Shown: positions 52,219 through 61,745 of the stretch, one piece after another
Layout: each line of letters starts with the position of its first letter
Position numbering within the stretch: position 1 is the stretch's first letter
Assembly (NCBI GenBank): GCA_964622545.1
Contig: CAZUQM010000008.1
Span: forward strand, 62,001-126,000
Length of the DNA: 64,000 nucleotides
Direction of reading: 5' to 3'
DNA from: JAFGLZ01 sp964622545
Lineage (GTDB): Bacteria; Planctomycetota; Phycisphaerae; UBA1845; JAFGLZ01
Translations under genes and position numbers: made by a program
The notes under the pieces: generated by a model
Told to the model about the DNA's origin: nothing
What the model saw: only the letters and a program-made list of their open reading frames with translations
Database searches by the model: none

Positions 52219-53886
52219 TTATGGCAATCGCACCTCGGGCTCATAGAGGTAGTATCGGCCCCATCGGTGCTTTTCCTTGGGCAACGCCGGCGGTCTGAGC
52301 TCGGTGATCACGCCGTACGTATCGGGTCGGCGCTTCCGCGGGAACGTGTCGCGGGCGTTCGAGCCCATCGCGCCCCAGTAGCGCATCCGCGGTCCGCCGA
52401 GCGTCACGCGGGCCTGAATGATGGCCTCCCGGCTCTTGCCGGCCGCGGCGACGACCGTGCCGCGATGATCGACGATCGCGCTGCACCCCCCCTGCCGCAC
52501 CGGTCCAGCGCCAGGCATCGCGCAGGCCACCACGCAGTGATGGTCGGTCGCCCGCGTTCGCAGCCGCGCCTCGCCGACCTGCTCCTCCTCGTCGGGGAAG
52601 TTGTAGCCGACCGTCGGATGCAGGATCGCCTGGGCCCCATTGAGCGCCAGACAGCAGGCCGCCTCCGGGAAGTCGATGTCGTAGCAGATCAAAAAGCCCA
52701 CCCTCCCGACGCGGGTGTCGAAGACCGGGTAGCGGTCGCCGGCGACGAAGTTCGTGACCTCGGTGCCGTCCTGGTCGTGCCAGCCGGGCAGATGCACCTT
52801 GCGATACACGCCGAGGGTCGAGCCGTCGGCATCGGTGAGCACGCCGTCGTTGCTCATCCGGCCCGCGTCGTCGACCTGATAGAGGCAAGTCGCGATGATC
52901 ATCCCATGTTTCTTGGCGATGGGCCGGATCGCGTCGAAGTAGGCCTGGTTGCTCCATCGCAGCAGCTCGATGGTCTTATCGCGGTGCTTGCGGCTGAGCG
53001 TGCGGCTGGCCAGCAGCATCGCCTCGGGCAACAGGACCAGGTCGATACCGCGCTCGCCGGCCTCGTTCAGCAGCCCGCAGACGTAGTCGATGTAGCGCGT
53101 CTCGACGTGCTCGTAGAACGCACGATCGAAACCGTTCCCGTGCGCGTTCAGCCGCGCGCCATGGTTCGCGTAACGCTTTGGCTCGGCTTTGCACCAGTCG
53201 CCGAGTATCAGCCCGACGGGCCTGGCCTGGATCACGCCGAACATCGACTCGATGGCCTTCATGGATAGCCTCCGGCGGCTGGGACCGGTCTGGCCCTCTG
53301 CGGCATCGGCGGACGGATCATCGGCGCCTCCGGCTCCCAGGACTGTGCCGGCGACGGCCGCCGTCCCGCCCGCGAGGAAGCCGCGCCGCGTGATGCCGAA
53401 GTCCTCCGGGGCGTGGCCGGCCTCCGTGGATTCTGGGTCTTCGCATGGCTCAGCGATGTCGGTTCCGTCGGATAGCGCAAAGACGTCCACGGCCTCGAGC
53501 ATCTCGACCGCACTGCCGAGCAGCCCCTCACACCGACGCAGCTCCTCGGGCGTCAGCCAGCGGTGTTCCGAGGCTTCGTCCGGGTTAACGCACACGGACT
53601 GCTCGGGTTCGACCATGCGGACATGCCAGAAGTGCAGGATGAGCGGCTCGTCGGGATCGCGCCACTCCCAGAGCTTCGCGACGGGCTCGACGTCGAGGCC
53701 GGCCTCCTCGCGGACCTCACGAACGACGGCCTCGGCGTGCGTCTCGCCGTCTTCGACCGCCCCGCCGGGGAAGCACCACCAGCCGGGCAGGGCTATCGTC
53801 TCGGCGCGACGCAGGCAGAGGAAGCGTCCGTCCCGACAGACGACCCCGACGGCGCCGTGGACCACGTTGTCATGGGATGTGCTCAT
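52219..53886 (-). CDS. NUDIX hydrolase fused to a nitrilase-family protein through an internal twin-arginine signal
   Basis: A 555-residue single frame with three parts. Residues 1-135 are a NUDIX domain with a perfect box (Gly42 to Leu64, REVREEAG). Residues 160-190 read DFGITRRGFLAGGTAAVAGTV, a typical Tat signal (RRGF, then an Ala/Gly-rich hydrophobic core), but inside the protein. Residues 210-555 are a carbon-nitrogen hydrolase with the Glu of LLPEAMLLA, the Lys of YRKVHLPGWHD and the Cys of ICYDIDFPE. The Tat signal suggests that the nitrilase half was once a separate exported protein. No ATG, GTG or TTG start lies just before it. See findings. Confidence 0.85.
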   Translation of the reverse strand: MSTSHDNVVHGAVGVVCRDGRFLCLRRAETIALPGWWCFPGGAVEDGETHAEAVVREVREEAGLDVEPVAKLWEWRDPDEPLILHFWHVRMVEPEQSVCVNPDEASEHRWLTPEELRRCEGLLGSAVEMLEAVDVFALSDGTDIAEPCEDPESTEAGHAPEDFGITRRGFLAGGTAAVAGTVLGAGGADDPSADAAEGQTGPSRRRLSMKAIESMFGVIQARPVGLILGDWCKAEPKRYANHGARLNAHGNGFDRAFYEHVETRYIDYVCGLLNEAGERGIDLVLLPEAMLLASRTLSRKHRDKTIELLRWSNQAYFDAIRPIAKKHGMIIATCLYQVDDAGRMSNDGVLTDADGSTLGVYRKVHLPGWHDQDGTEVTNFVAGDRYPVFDTRVGRVGFLICYDIDFPEAACCLALNGAQAILHPTVGYNFPDEEEQVGEARLRTRATDHHCVVACAMPGAGPVRQGGCSAIVDHRGTVVAAAGKSREAIIQARVTLGGPRMRYWGAMGSNARDTFPRKRRPDTYGVITELRPPALPKEKHRWGRYYLYEPEVRLP

Positions 53887-53893
53887 GACAGGC

Positions 53894-53921
53894 AGTGTAG
53901 CAGCTACGATCGGGTCGTCAC
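53894..53921 (-). promoter_or_regulatory. Leaderless-type promoter for the NUDIX-nitrilase gene
   Basis: Minus strand GTGACG, 16-base spacer, TACACT. The -10 ends seven bases before the ATG at 53886, leaving no room for a ribosome site. Confidence 0.4.
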
Positions 53922-54007
53922 CAGAGGCTCGACGACTTGTGGCGCGCCGACCAGAGCCATAGCATGAACCTCGGAGCGCATGTGTTCCCTACTAGGAGTG
54001 GCACGGC

Positions 54008-55861
54008 ATGGCTAACCACGAAGGACGACGCTTCAAACGACTCCTGGTCCTCGGCATGGACGGGCTCGACCCGAAGGTGCTCGAGGAGATGACCGACGCC
54101 GGCGAGCTGCCACACTTCAAACAGCTCCGCGAGACGGGCAGCTACGCGCGGATGGCCACGAGCAACCCGTCCGAGAGCCCGGTCGCCTGGGCCAGCATCG
54201 CCACCGGCGCCAACGCCGGCCAGCACGGCATCTTCGACTTCATCGTCCGCCGCCCGGGCACGTACCTGCCCGACCTGAGCCTCATGCAGCCCAACACGAA
54301 GAACGTCACCGGGGCGCGAGACAAGATGTACCTCCGCGCCCGCAAGGCCGACGGCTTCTGGACGACCACCTCGAAGGCCGGCATCCCGACGAGCGTCATC
54401 CGCTGGCCCGGTGCGTTCCCGCCCGAAGAGGTGAGGGGCCACATGTTTTGCGGGCTCGGCGTGCCGGACGCCACCGGTCGGCTCGGCAAGTACAGCTACT
54501 ACACCACCGCACCCGACCCCGACGACGAGGCCAAGGACAAGATCACGCCCGTCCAGTGGGCCGGGGACACCGTGACGGCTGAGCTGCTCGGTCCGCCGGC
54601 CAAGGGCGGGGCCGCCGCCCTACCGCTCGAGATCACACGCATCGGGGCGGATCGCGTCCGAATCGCCCTCGGCAAGGCCGCCCCCTTCGAGCTGCCGCTC
54701 AAGACCTGGTCCGACTGGGTGCCCGTCGCATTCAAGCTCGGCTGGCTGCGCAAGACGACCGGCAACGTGAAGTTCTATCTCGAGCAGGCCGACCCGGAGC
54801 TCCGGCTCTTCGCCACGCCCGTGCAGGCCGATCCGGCCAGGCCGGCCTTCCCGATCACCCACCCCGACGAGTACGCCGCCGAGATGGCCAAGCTCTACGG
54901 GCCGTTCTACACCCAAGGCATGCCCGAGGACACCCACGCCGTCACCGACGGCCGCATCGGCGTCGACGCCTTTCTCGATCAGTGCGCCGAGGTCGCCGCC
55001 GAGCGCAAGCGGATGTTTGACCACGAGCTCGCCAACTTCACCGACGGTGTGCTCGCGTTCGTGTTCGATCACTCCGACCGCATCCAGCACCTGTTCTGGT
55101 CGACGCGCGACAAAGACCATCCCGGCTACGACGCCGATTTCGACGCCCGCTATGGACACGTCCTGGGCGACATGTACCGCGAGATGGACGGCCTGCTAGG
55201 CCGGGCCCTGGACGCCCTCGGCCCCGAGGACGGCCTGATGGTCATGAGCGACCACGGCTTCGGCTCGTTCCGACGGTCGGTGCAGGTCAACACGTGGCTC
55301 GTGCAGAACGGCTATATGGCCCTCAAGGACGGCAAGGCCGCGTCGGACACGCTCTTCCGCGACGTCGACTGGTCGAGGACCAAGGCCTTCGCCCTCGGGT
55401 TCGGCAGCCTCTACATCAACGTCAAGGGCCGCGAACAGCACGGCACCGTGGCCAGGGGCGCCGACTACGACGCGGTCGCCACTGAGCTGATCGAGCAGCT
55501 TCAGGCGCTCACAGACCCGCTCACGGGTAAGCCCGCCATCCACGCGGTCTATCGCGCCGGCGACACCTATCGCGGCCCGCAGTCCGAGCACGGGCCGGAC
55601 CTGATCATCGGCTTCGCCGAGGGCTACCGCGCGAGCTGGCAGATGGCCATCGGCGGGGCGCCCGAGGGCGACATCTTCGCCGACAACACCAAGCAGTGGT
55701 GCGGCGATCACCTGGTCGATCCGTCGTTCGTGCCGGCGATCTTCCTGGCCAACTTCGCGATCAACCGCGCCGAGATGTGCGTCGAAGACGTCGCGCCGAC
55801 CGCGCTCGTGGCGATGGGCCTCGAGCCTCCCGAGACGATGACCGGCCGCTCGCTCCTGTAG
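54008..55861 (+). CDS. Alkaline-phosphatase-superfamily phosphodiesterase
   Basis: A 617-residue protein of the same family as the ones at 1-451 and 13319-15124. Motifs are LLVLGMDGLDPKVL, SNPSESPVAWASIATGANAG with a Ser as predicted nucleophile where the paralogues have Thr, AFVFDHSDRIQHLFW, VMSDHGFGSFRRSVQ, and NTKQWCGDHLVDPS. An insertion between about 140 and 280 distinguishes it. No signal peptide, so probably cytoplasmic. TAGGAG lies nine bases before the ATG. It is divergent from the NUDIX-nitrilase gene. Substrate unknown. Confidence 0.87.
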   Translation: MANHEGRRFKRLLVLGMDGLDPKVLEEMTDAGELPHFKQLRETGSYARMATSNPSESPVAWASIATGANAGQHGIFDFIVRRPGTYLPDLSLMQPNTKNVTGARDKMYLRARKADGFWTTTSKAGIPTSVIRWPGAFPPEEVRGHMFCGLGVPDATGRLGKYSYYTTAPDPDDEAKDKITPVQWAGDTVTAELLGPPAKGGAAALPLEITRIGADRVRIALGKAAPFELPLKTWSDWVPVAFKLGWLRKTTGNVKFYLEQADPELRLFATPVQADPARPAFPITHPDEYAAEMAKLYGPFYTQGMPEDTHAVTDGRIGVDAFLDQCAEVAAERKRMFDHELANFTDGVLAFVFDHSDRIQHLFWSTRDKDHPGYDADFDARYGHVLGDMYREMDGLLGRALDALGPEDGLMVMSDHGFGSFRRSVQVNTWLVQNGYMALKDGKAASDTLFRDVDWSRTKAFALGFGSLYINVKGREQHGTVARGADYDAVATELIEQLQALTDPLTGKPAIHAVYRAGDTYRGPQSEHGPDLIIGFAEGYRASWQMAIGGAPEGDIFADNTKQWCGDHLVDPSFVPAIFLANFAINRAEMCVEDVAPTALVAMGLEPPETMTGRSLL

Positions 55862-55985
55862 CCGATGGCCCTGGCGAACGGATTCACGCCGCGCGAATGC
55901 TGCGCCACCCGCGGATCCAGCACCATCTCACCTTGGCATGGGGTTTGAAGCGCTTACGACCAGACAGGGTTGCGGCGCGGGAGGC

Positions 55986-56561
55986 CTACTTCTCGTCGTC
56001 GTCCTCGAAGTCGGCGAACGGGTCGTCGTCATCGTCGCTGGAAGCAAGGGCCTCGAGGGCGTCGCTGAGGTCCTCGTCCCCGTCGGACTTCTCTTCCTCG
56101 AGATCGAAATCGAAGTCGTCGCCCTCGTCCACGGGCTGGGCCTTGCTGGTCTCGTCCTCGTCTTCGTCGTCGTCGGTGAGCAAGGCGCCGACCATATCCT
56201 CGGCGTCCGGCTCTTCGCCTTTGGCCTGGGTCTCGGCCGGGATCTGGACGGGTTGGGGCTCGGCGGGCTCGCCGTCGATCTGGACGATGAACGCGGCCGG
56301 GCCGACGATGATCTGATCCCCCGCCTTCAGCTCGGTCTCGCCGACGCGCTTGCCGTTGACGTAGGTGCCGTTGCTGCTGTTCAGATCGCGCAGGACGAGC
56401 TTATCGTCTTCGAAGACCAATTCGCAGTGCTCGCGACTGACCTGCTGGACCGGAAGGCGGTAGTCACACGTTTCGGAACGACCGAACAGCGTCCTTCCGG
56501 TCTTGAGAGGAAAGTCCTTCCGCTGACCGTCGCTCTTGAAGTAGACGAGTACGATGTCCAT
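55986..56561 (-). CDS. FHA-domain protein with acidic tail
   Basis: A 191-residue cytoplasmic protein. The first 90 residues are a forkhead-associated domain that binds phosphothreonine: GRTLFGRSETCDYRLP, VSREHCELVFED, LRDLNSSNGTYVNGKRV with the conserved Gly-Arg, Ser-x-x-His and Asn-Gly. From about 105 to the end the protein is low-complexity and extremely acidic (runs of Asp and Glu), probably disordered. It therefore links Ser/Thr-kinase signalling to an unknown partner; no kinase gene is in the window. AGGGAGG lies near the ATG. Confidence 0.85.
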   Translation of the reverse strand: MDIVLVYFKSDGQRKDFPLKTGRTLFGRSETCDYRLPVQQVSREHCELVFEDDKLVLRDLNSSNGTYVNGKRVGETELKAGDQIIVGPAAFIVQIDGEPAEPQPVQIPAETQAKGEEPDAEDMVGALLTDDDEDEDETSKAQPVDEGDDFDFDLEEEKSDGDEDLSDALEALASSDDDDDPFADFEDDDEK

Positions 56562-56749
56562 CGCCGTACGGCCTCCCTAGCCCCGTGGTGCTTCTACGGC
56601 ACGGACAGACGTGCCGCGCACCTAGACCTTATCCGCTGGGCCGCGGTCGATCAAGGACCGTTCGGCCGGCCCGCTGTTGCCTCATCAACGCACCGGGACG
56701 GCGGCCGATGGCGGCGGTTCCACCGCTTCCCGTGCGGCTGGCCAGCCGT

Positions 56750-59700
56750 CTACGCCGTCGCGCGCGTCGCCATCGGCGAGACGCGGCTGACGGCACGCAG
56801 CACGAGCGCCGCGCCGTAAACACCCACGCCCACGGCCACGATGCCTCGCACATACAGCATCGCCTGCCCCACCGACGACGGCTCCGCGCCGGCGTCCGGG
56901 GCGGTCAGCGTGATGACCATCGCCGTGAGGGCCCAGGTGACGATCACCGCCGCGACCCAGCCGAACGACGCGGTCCACACCTCTTGCGGCACCGACCGCT
57001 GGCTTCGCCACCCGCGCAGCTCGCCGTGGATGAGCGAGACGACCAGGATCGTCGCCCCCGCGACCACGGCCAGGCCCTCCCACTCGAGCGCCAGGCCCAG
57101 CATCGTGACCGACAGGATCGACCCGCTGAGCACGAAGTAGAACACCCGCAGCGCGCTCGGGCTGACCAACAGCGCCCCGGCGATGCCGATCGACGAATAT
57201 GTCCCGACCATCACGCCCACGATCAACGCGTAGTTGAAGCCGTGGATACCCGGCCCGCCGAAGATGTACATGATCGTCACGACGAACAAGGTGGTCAAAC
57301 TGGTCAGCAACGTGCGGCTCAGCGTCTGGTTGATGCTTTCGGTGACCATCCGATCGTCCACAGTCGCCAGCTTGCCGCGGTTCTCGCGGATGCGGTCGAA
57401 GACCACGATCGTATCGTTCAGGGAGTAGCCGATGATCGTCAGGAACGCCGCGATCATCGACAGGTCGATCCGGAAGTCCGTGATGCCGAAGAGCCAACCG
57501 ATGGGCGTGTCGTGGATGAAGTGACACAACGCCACCAGCCCCACGCAGATGGACACGTCGTGGACCAACGCCGCGATCGCGCAAAGGCCGAACGTCATCG
57601 ACCCGAACCGCAGCCAGATGTAGCCGACGATCACGGCCAGGGCCAGCACGATCGCTGCCAGGGCCCGGGCCTTACTCTGCTGGGCCACCGACGGGCTGAA
57701 CCGCGTGACCTTCTGGAGCGACTTGCCCGTCTCCAGCGCCGCCTTGGTGAGTTTCAGCTCGGGCTCGGCCAGGTTCTGCTGCCAGTCCTTGGCCGACTCG
57801 TCATACAAGAAGTGCTCGTCGGAGACCACCACGGCGGCGGTCTGGCACTTGCCGTCCGGGGTTTGCTTCAGCGGAATGACCTCGAAGGGTCGCCATGCGT
57901 AGGCCTCGAAGTCTGGCTGCAAGCGCATCTGCTGCAGTCGCTGCTGGATGGCGTCGGCATCGATCGCCGGCTCCAGGTCCTTGACGACGAACGCGACGCC
58001 GCCGCTGTAGGCGCTGACGTCCCGGCCGGCCGCGGCGCCGACGATCGGGTCGTTGTTCAGCACCGCGCCCAGCGTCTGCTTCTCGACGGGATAGAGCCCC
58101 TGAGCGGCGGGCTCGCCCTGCTCTGCCTTGGGCGACGTATGAACCTGGAGCGAGACCGCGGGCTGGATCACCAGCTCCGAGCCGATCGACGCGACGATCG
58201 CCTCGCGGACGACGCGGGCGTCGGTCTCGGTCGTCGTGATCTCGAACGTGGCCGGCGGCTCCTCCCCGGTGGCCGTCTCGAGCTCGACGATCTGCACGCC
58301 GGCGTGACGAAGGCGATCGTAGGCCTGTCGGGCGTAGCGGGCGGCTTGCTCGAGCACCTGCTTCATCCCCTCGGTGTCGATGAACCCGCCCTCGTCGTCC
58401 GGTCGCGTCACGACGGTGTACGTCTGGCCCGACGGAGCCGCGACGCCCTCCTGACGTTCGAGGCGATCCTCGTAGACGGCCAGGATGAAGCTCTGGATCT
58501 GCCGCGCGTTTAGATCCGGCGCGGTGACGTCGAACGTCCCCGGGGTCTCGGCGGCCTTGACCTCGGCGGCGTCGAGGGACTTGGCCACCGTCAATAGCCA
58601 ACCCGCTGCGTTGTCGGGATCGGCCCCGACGACCGCCTGACGGATGGCCTCATCGACGCCGGCCTCGGACTCGAGCAGGGCCGATTCCGGCTTGACCTCG
58701 ATCTGCGCGGCCGTGCCGCCCAGGAACTCGATGCTGTAGAGATCGTCGCTGTGGTAGCGGTCCTGATAGATGAAGAAGAAGAGACACGAGAACACCAGCA
58801 CGGCCGAGATGGGCCAGAAGACCGCCCGCTTGCCCATCCAGTCGATCGACGGCTTGCGGATGAGCTGAAGCATGGGCAGCGTCTTCGGGGCCGATCCGCC
58901 GGGGCCCCGCAGGGCGAACCGCGCGCCCCACATCAGGGCGTACACGATGGCGCCGGCCACGCCGCAGATGGCGAAGAACTCACCCAACCCCGCGGCGACG
59001 GAATCGGGGGCGCTGAGGACCAACGCCAGACCATACAAGGCACCCCCGACGGCCAGGAGGACGCCCAACCCCAGGGCCGGGCGATAGAGCGACTCGGCTG
59101 AGACGCGATCGGCCAGCATCAGGTTGAAGAACTGTCGCGTGACGAACAGGGCCGTGAACAGACTCGTGACGATACCGAAGCCCAAGGTGTACGCGAAGCC
59201 CTTGACCTCCTCACTGCCGACATAGCCCAGGATCGCACAGGTGATCAGCGTCGTGATGTTGGCGTCGAGAATGGTGGACAGGGCTTTCTCGTAGCCGGCC
59301 TTGACGGCCGCCCGCAGCGTCGAACCACGCTTCTGCTCCTCGCGGATCCGCTCGAAGATCAGCACATTGGCGTCCACGGCCATGCCCACGGTCAGGATGA
59401 GCCCCGCAATGCCCGGCAACGTAAACGTTGCTTGCAGCATCGCCATGATGCCCAGCACGAGGATCAGGTTCATGAGCACCGCCACGTCGGCCAGAAAACC
59501 GGCGTGCAGGTAGTAGATCAGCATGAAAATCGCCACACAGATCAGGCCGATGACGGCCGCCTTCATGCCTCGCGTGCGGTTAGTCAGGCCGAGGCTCGGT
59601 CCGATCGACTTCTCCATGATGGGCGTCGGCTTGAGCCGTGCCGGCAGCGAGCCCGCCTCGAGCGTGTTGACCAGGTACATCACGTCGTCGACCGTGAAGT

Positions 59701-61003
59701 CACCCGTGATCTGGCCGCGGCTGCGGATCGTGGATTGAAGCGTCGGCGCCGAGTAGACCACATCGTCCAGCAGGATCGCCAGCGGATCGCCCTTGTGGGC
59801 ACGCGAGACCTGCTCCATCAGCGCGCCGCCGCGCTCGTCCAGGGTGAACAGCACGCACGGCTGGTTGGTCTGCGGATCGCGCGACGCCCTGGCGGCCTCG
59901 AGCGACCAGCGGGGCCGGCCCTTCTCGCCGCGCGACGCCACCATGACGTCGCCCGGCTGCCTCGAGGCGAGCACGTAGTACTTGTTCGCGTAGCGCTCGA
60001 CGATGAAGTGCAGGGTGGCCTTGACCTTGTCGAAGGCCTCGTCGAAGTCCTCGGCCTCTTCCATCCGCAGGAAGCTCGGCGGGTTCTTGATCTCGAACCA
60101 GGCGTACTGGTCCTCCTCGCGGGCACGCGGGCCGCGCTTCTCGAGGTTGCGGATGTACTCGTCGTACAGCGTCGGCCGCTGGGGATCGCGGACCGGCAGA
60201 ATCCGGAACTCCAAGACGCCCGCCCCCATGAGCAGACGCTTCAGGTCCGCCGGGTCGTCGAGGGCCCCCCGCTGATCCGCCCACGGGTCGTATGCGGCCA
60301 CCAGATCCTCAATCAGCGGCTTCAGCGAGGGATGCTCGTCGTAGATCTTGGCCAGCTCCTCCTGCCGCTCCTCGCCCTGGCCCAGGGCCAGGATGTCCTC
60401 CACCCGCTCGACGTTGATGTTCGTCTTGAGCAGCTCGTCTTCTTTCTCGAGGTAGGCCTCGTACGCCTCCTCCGAGGCGTCCGTGTCGGGCATCTTGGCC
60501 TGCTTGTTCTGCCAGGCGTCGTAGGCCTCGGCGAGGGGGGCGAGCAGCGGCTTGCGGCTCTCCACGCCGTGGACGAGGCCTTGGAGCGCATCCTGACGGG
60601 CCGGGCCCTTCCTGTTCAGGGCCTGCCGGATCTCGTTCCGGCTCAACTCGGTCTCGGCGACCTTGTTGCGGACCTCCTTGTATCCCTCGCGGGCCCGAAC
60701 CACCTTCTCCGGCGGCTTGGGGATCTGGATCTCAAGCCGGTTCGTGCCCATGGGACGCCAGATCAGGTTCCGCTGGCCCTGCGGGTCGACCCGCTCCTTG
60801 AGGATCTGCATGACGCGCTCGGCCAGGTCGCGCTTGCGTTCCGGGGCGATGCCGGTGTCGTCGATCTCGTAAAGCAGGCTGTGCCCGCCTTGCAGGTCGA
60901 TGCCGCCCTTGAGGCGCTGGTCCGGCGGGTAGAGCTGTGACGCCGCAAGCCCGAGCAGCACCGCAATGAGAAGGACCTTCCACCAGAAGCCGCTGTCGAT
61001 CAT
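56750..61003 (-). CDS. secDF: SecDF protein-export membrane fusion with extra C-terminal helices
   Basis: SecD and SecF use the proton gradient to pull exported proteins through the SecYEG channel. This 1417-residue single chain has SecD first (helix 8-25, LKGGIDLQGGHSLLYEID, periplasmic domain with RSRGQITGDF, and the membrane block AVDANVLIFERIREE). SecF begins near 730, with YSIEFLGGTAAQIEVKP, a large periplasmic insertion of about 330 residues, and IGYSLNDTIVVFDRIREN. About four further hydrophobic helices follow after residue 1280, which I do not know from standard SecF. Typical SecDF fusions are about 750-1000 residues. GGAG lies before the ATG. The gene upstream is not yajC. Confidence 0.95.
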   Translation of the reverse strand: MIDSGFWWKVLLIAVLLGLAASQLYPPDQRLKGGIDLQGGHSLLYEIDDTGIAPERKRDLAERVMQILKERVDPQGQRNLIWRPMGTNRLEIQIPKPPEKVVRAREGYKEVRNKVAETELSRNEIRQALNRKGPARQDALQGLVHGVESRKPLLAPLAEAYDAWQNKQAKMPDTDASEEAYEAYLEKEDELLKTNINVERVEDILALGQGEERQEELAKIYDEHPSLKPLIEDLVAAYDPWADQRGALDDPADLKRLLMGAGVLEFRILPVRDPQRPTLYDEYIRNLEKRGPRAREEDQYAWFEIKNPPSFLRMEEAEDFDEAFDKVKATLHFIVERYANKYYVLASRQPGDVMVASRGEKGRPRWSLEAARASRDPQTNQPCVLFTLDERGGALMEQVSRAHKGDPLAILLDDVVYSAPTLQSTIRSRGQITGDFTVDDVMYLVNTLEAGSLPARLKPTPIMEKSIGPSLGLTNRTRGMKAAVIGLICVAIFMLIYYLHAGFLADVAVLMNLILVLGIMAMLQATFTLPGIAGLILTVGMAVDANVLIFERIREEQKRGSTLRAAVKAGYEKALSTILDANITTLITCAILGYVGSEEVKGFAYTLGFGIVTSLFTALFVTRQFFNLMLADRVSAESLYRPALGLGVLLAVGGALYGLALVLSAPDSVAAGLGEFFAICGVAGAIVYALMWGARFALRGPGGSAPKTLPMLQLIRKPSIDWMGKRAVFWPISAVLVFSCLFFFIYQDRYHSDDLYSIEFLGGTAAQIEVKPESALLESEAGVDEAIRQAVVGADPDNAAGWLLTVAKSLDAAEVKAAETPGTFDVTAPDLNARQIQSFILAVYEDRLERQEGVAAPSGQTYTVVTRPDDEGGFIDTEGMKQVLEQAARYARQAYDRLRHAGVQIVELETATGEEPPATFEITTTETDARVVREAIVASIGSELVIQPAVSLQVHTSPKAEQGEPAAQGLYPVEKQTLGAVLNNDPIVGAAAGRDVSAYSGGVAFVVKDLEPAIDADAIQQRLQQMRLQPDFEAYAWRPFEVIPLKQTPDGKCQTAAVVVSDEHFLYDESAKDWQQNLAEPELKLTKAALETGKSLQKVTRFSPSVAQQSKARALAAIVLALAVIVGYIWLRFGSMTFGLCAIAALVHDVSICVGLVALCHFIHDTPIGWLFGITDFRIDLSMIAAFLTIIGYSLNDTIVVFDRIRENRGKLATVDDRMVTESINQTLSRTLLTSLTTLFVVTIMYIFGGPGIHGFNYALIVGVMVGTYSSIGIAGALLVSPSALRVFYFVLSGSILSVTMLGLALEWEGLAVVAGATILVVSLIHGELRGWRSQRSVPQEVWTASFGWVAAVIVTWALTAMVITLTAPDAGAEPSSVGQAMLYVRGIVAVGVGVYGAALVLRAVSRVSPMATRATA

Positions 61004-61127
61004 GATCTAGCTCCAAGGCCAAGGCGTTCGCCTCGGCTCGACTCGTCTGAAGAGGGTTGCGATAGTGATGTCGTCTTGAAGGACGCGTTGAGCGGGACGC
61101 ACCCGCATCGAACCAGGATGCTCGGAT

Positions 61128-61559
61128 CTAGCCCAACCACGGCGGGCCGTGGGGCGACCGATCACTGAGGCGAACACGCGTGGAGACCAAGCAGGACAGG
61201 GCGGGAGATGGTCTCACGTCGGAGGCGACGAGCGGCCGGGGACCTTGCTCCGGATCCCGATGGTAGACCGGCTCATCGTCGGCGCCGGCCAGGCCCTGGT
61301 CGCGTTGCCCCTGCTCGCCGGCCCGCAGACAGACCCGGTCGAGCATGTCCGGCGCGAACCAAGCCAGGATCTGCTTGGAGTCGGACGACTCGTCGGAGCC
61401 GTCCTCCTGGTCGGTCGTCGCGCGATCCTGCTGGGCCTGGAGCTGGCGCATCAGCTCGGCCTGGCGGCGCGCCAGGTCCGTCAGGTGGTAGCTGGCCGCC
61501 ACGAACGCCAGGCCCGCCAGGGCGGTGCGACCGAGATGGTGGGACACCCTGTCCATCAT
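61128..61559 (-). CDS. Small membrane protein upstream of secDF
   Basis: A 143-residue protein with one hydrophobic segment (TALAGLAFVAASYHL) and a following charged helix that looks like a coiled coil (ARRQAELMRQLQAQQDRAT). The rest is polar and low in pattern. It occupies the usual place of yajC but shows no YajC signature. Starts ATG-ATG at 61559. A good promoter lies so close that the message is predicted to be leaderless (61568-61595). No family recognised; the downstream half may not be conserved. Confidence 0.5.
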   Translation of the reverse strand: MMDRVSHHLGRTALAGLAFVAASYHLTDLARRQAELMRQLQAQQDRATTDQEDGSDESSDSKQILAWFAPDMLDRVCLRAGEQGQRDQGLAGADDEPVYHRDPEQGPRPLVASDVRPSPALSCLVSTRVRLSDRSPHGPPWLG

Positions 61560-61567
61560 GGCGTTCC

Positions 61568-61595
61568 ATTATAGCCTCGGCCGCGCGGAATCCAA
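61568..61595 (-). promoter_or_regulatory. Sigma-70 promoter giving a leaderless transcript
   Basis: Minus strand TTGGAT, 16-base spacer, TATAAT (perfect). The -10 ends eight bases before the ATG at 61559, so transcription is expected to begin at or within about two bases of the start codon. It probably also serves secDF. Confidence 0.65.
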
Positions 61596-61628
61596 TCCCC
61601 GACTTGCCCCGAGCTCCTCGCACCCTCG

Positions 61629-61657
61629 AACCCGCGCTTCGTCCGCCGGAGCGGGTT
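61629..61657. repeat. 7-bp inverted repeat in divergent region
   Basis: AACCCGC and GCGGGTT, 15 bases apart, followed at 61679-61695 by GTATCG/CGATAC with a 5-base loop. Both lie in the gap before the sialidase-esterase gene. Confidence 0.35.
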
Positions 61658-61745
61658 TCCGTCCGATTGCATCGGCTGGTATCGTGTCGCGATACGGACG
61701 GGACGGACCTTGCAGACCTGATTCTGCCATAGGAGTGACGCTAAC

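Noticed and set aside
59432..60940. 502-codon plus-strand frame inside secDF
   Set aside because: Antisense shadow of secDF; long His/Arg/Leu-rich translation without domains.
61128..61559. yajC upstream of secDF
   Set aside because: One N-terminal helix fits, but the YajC signature after it is missing.
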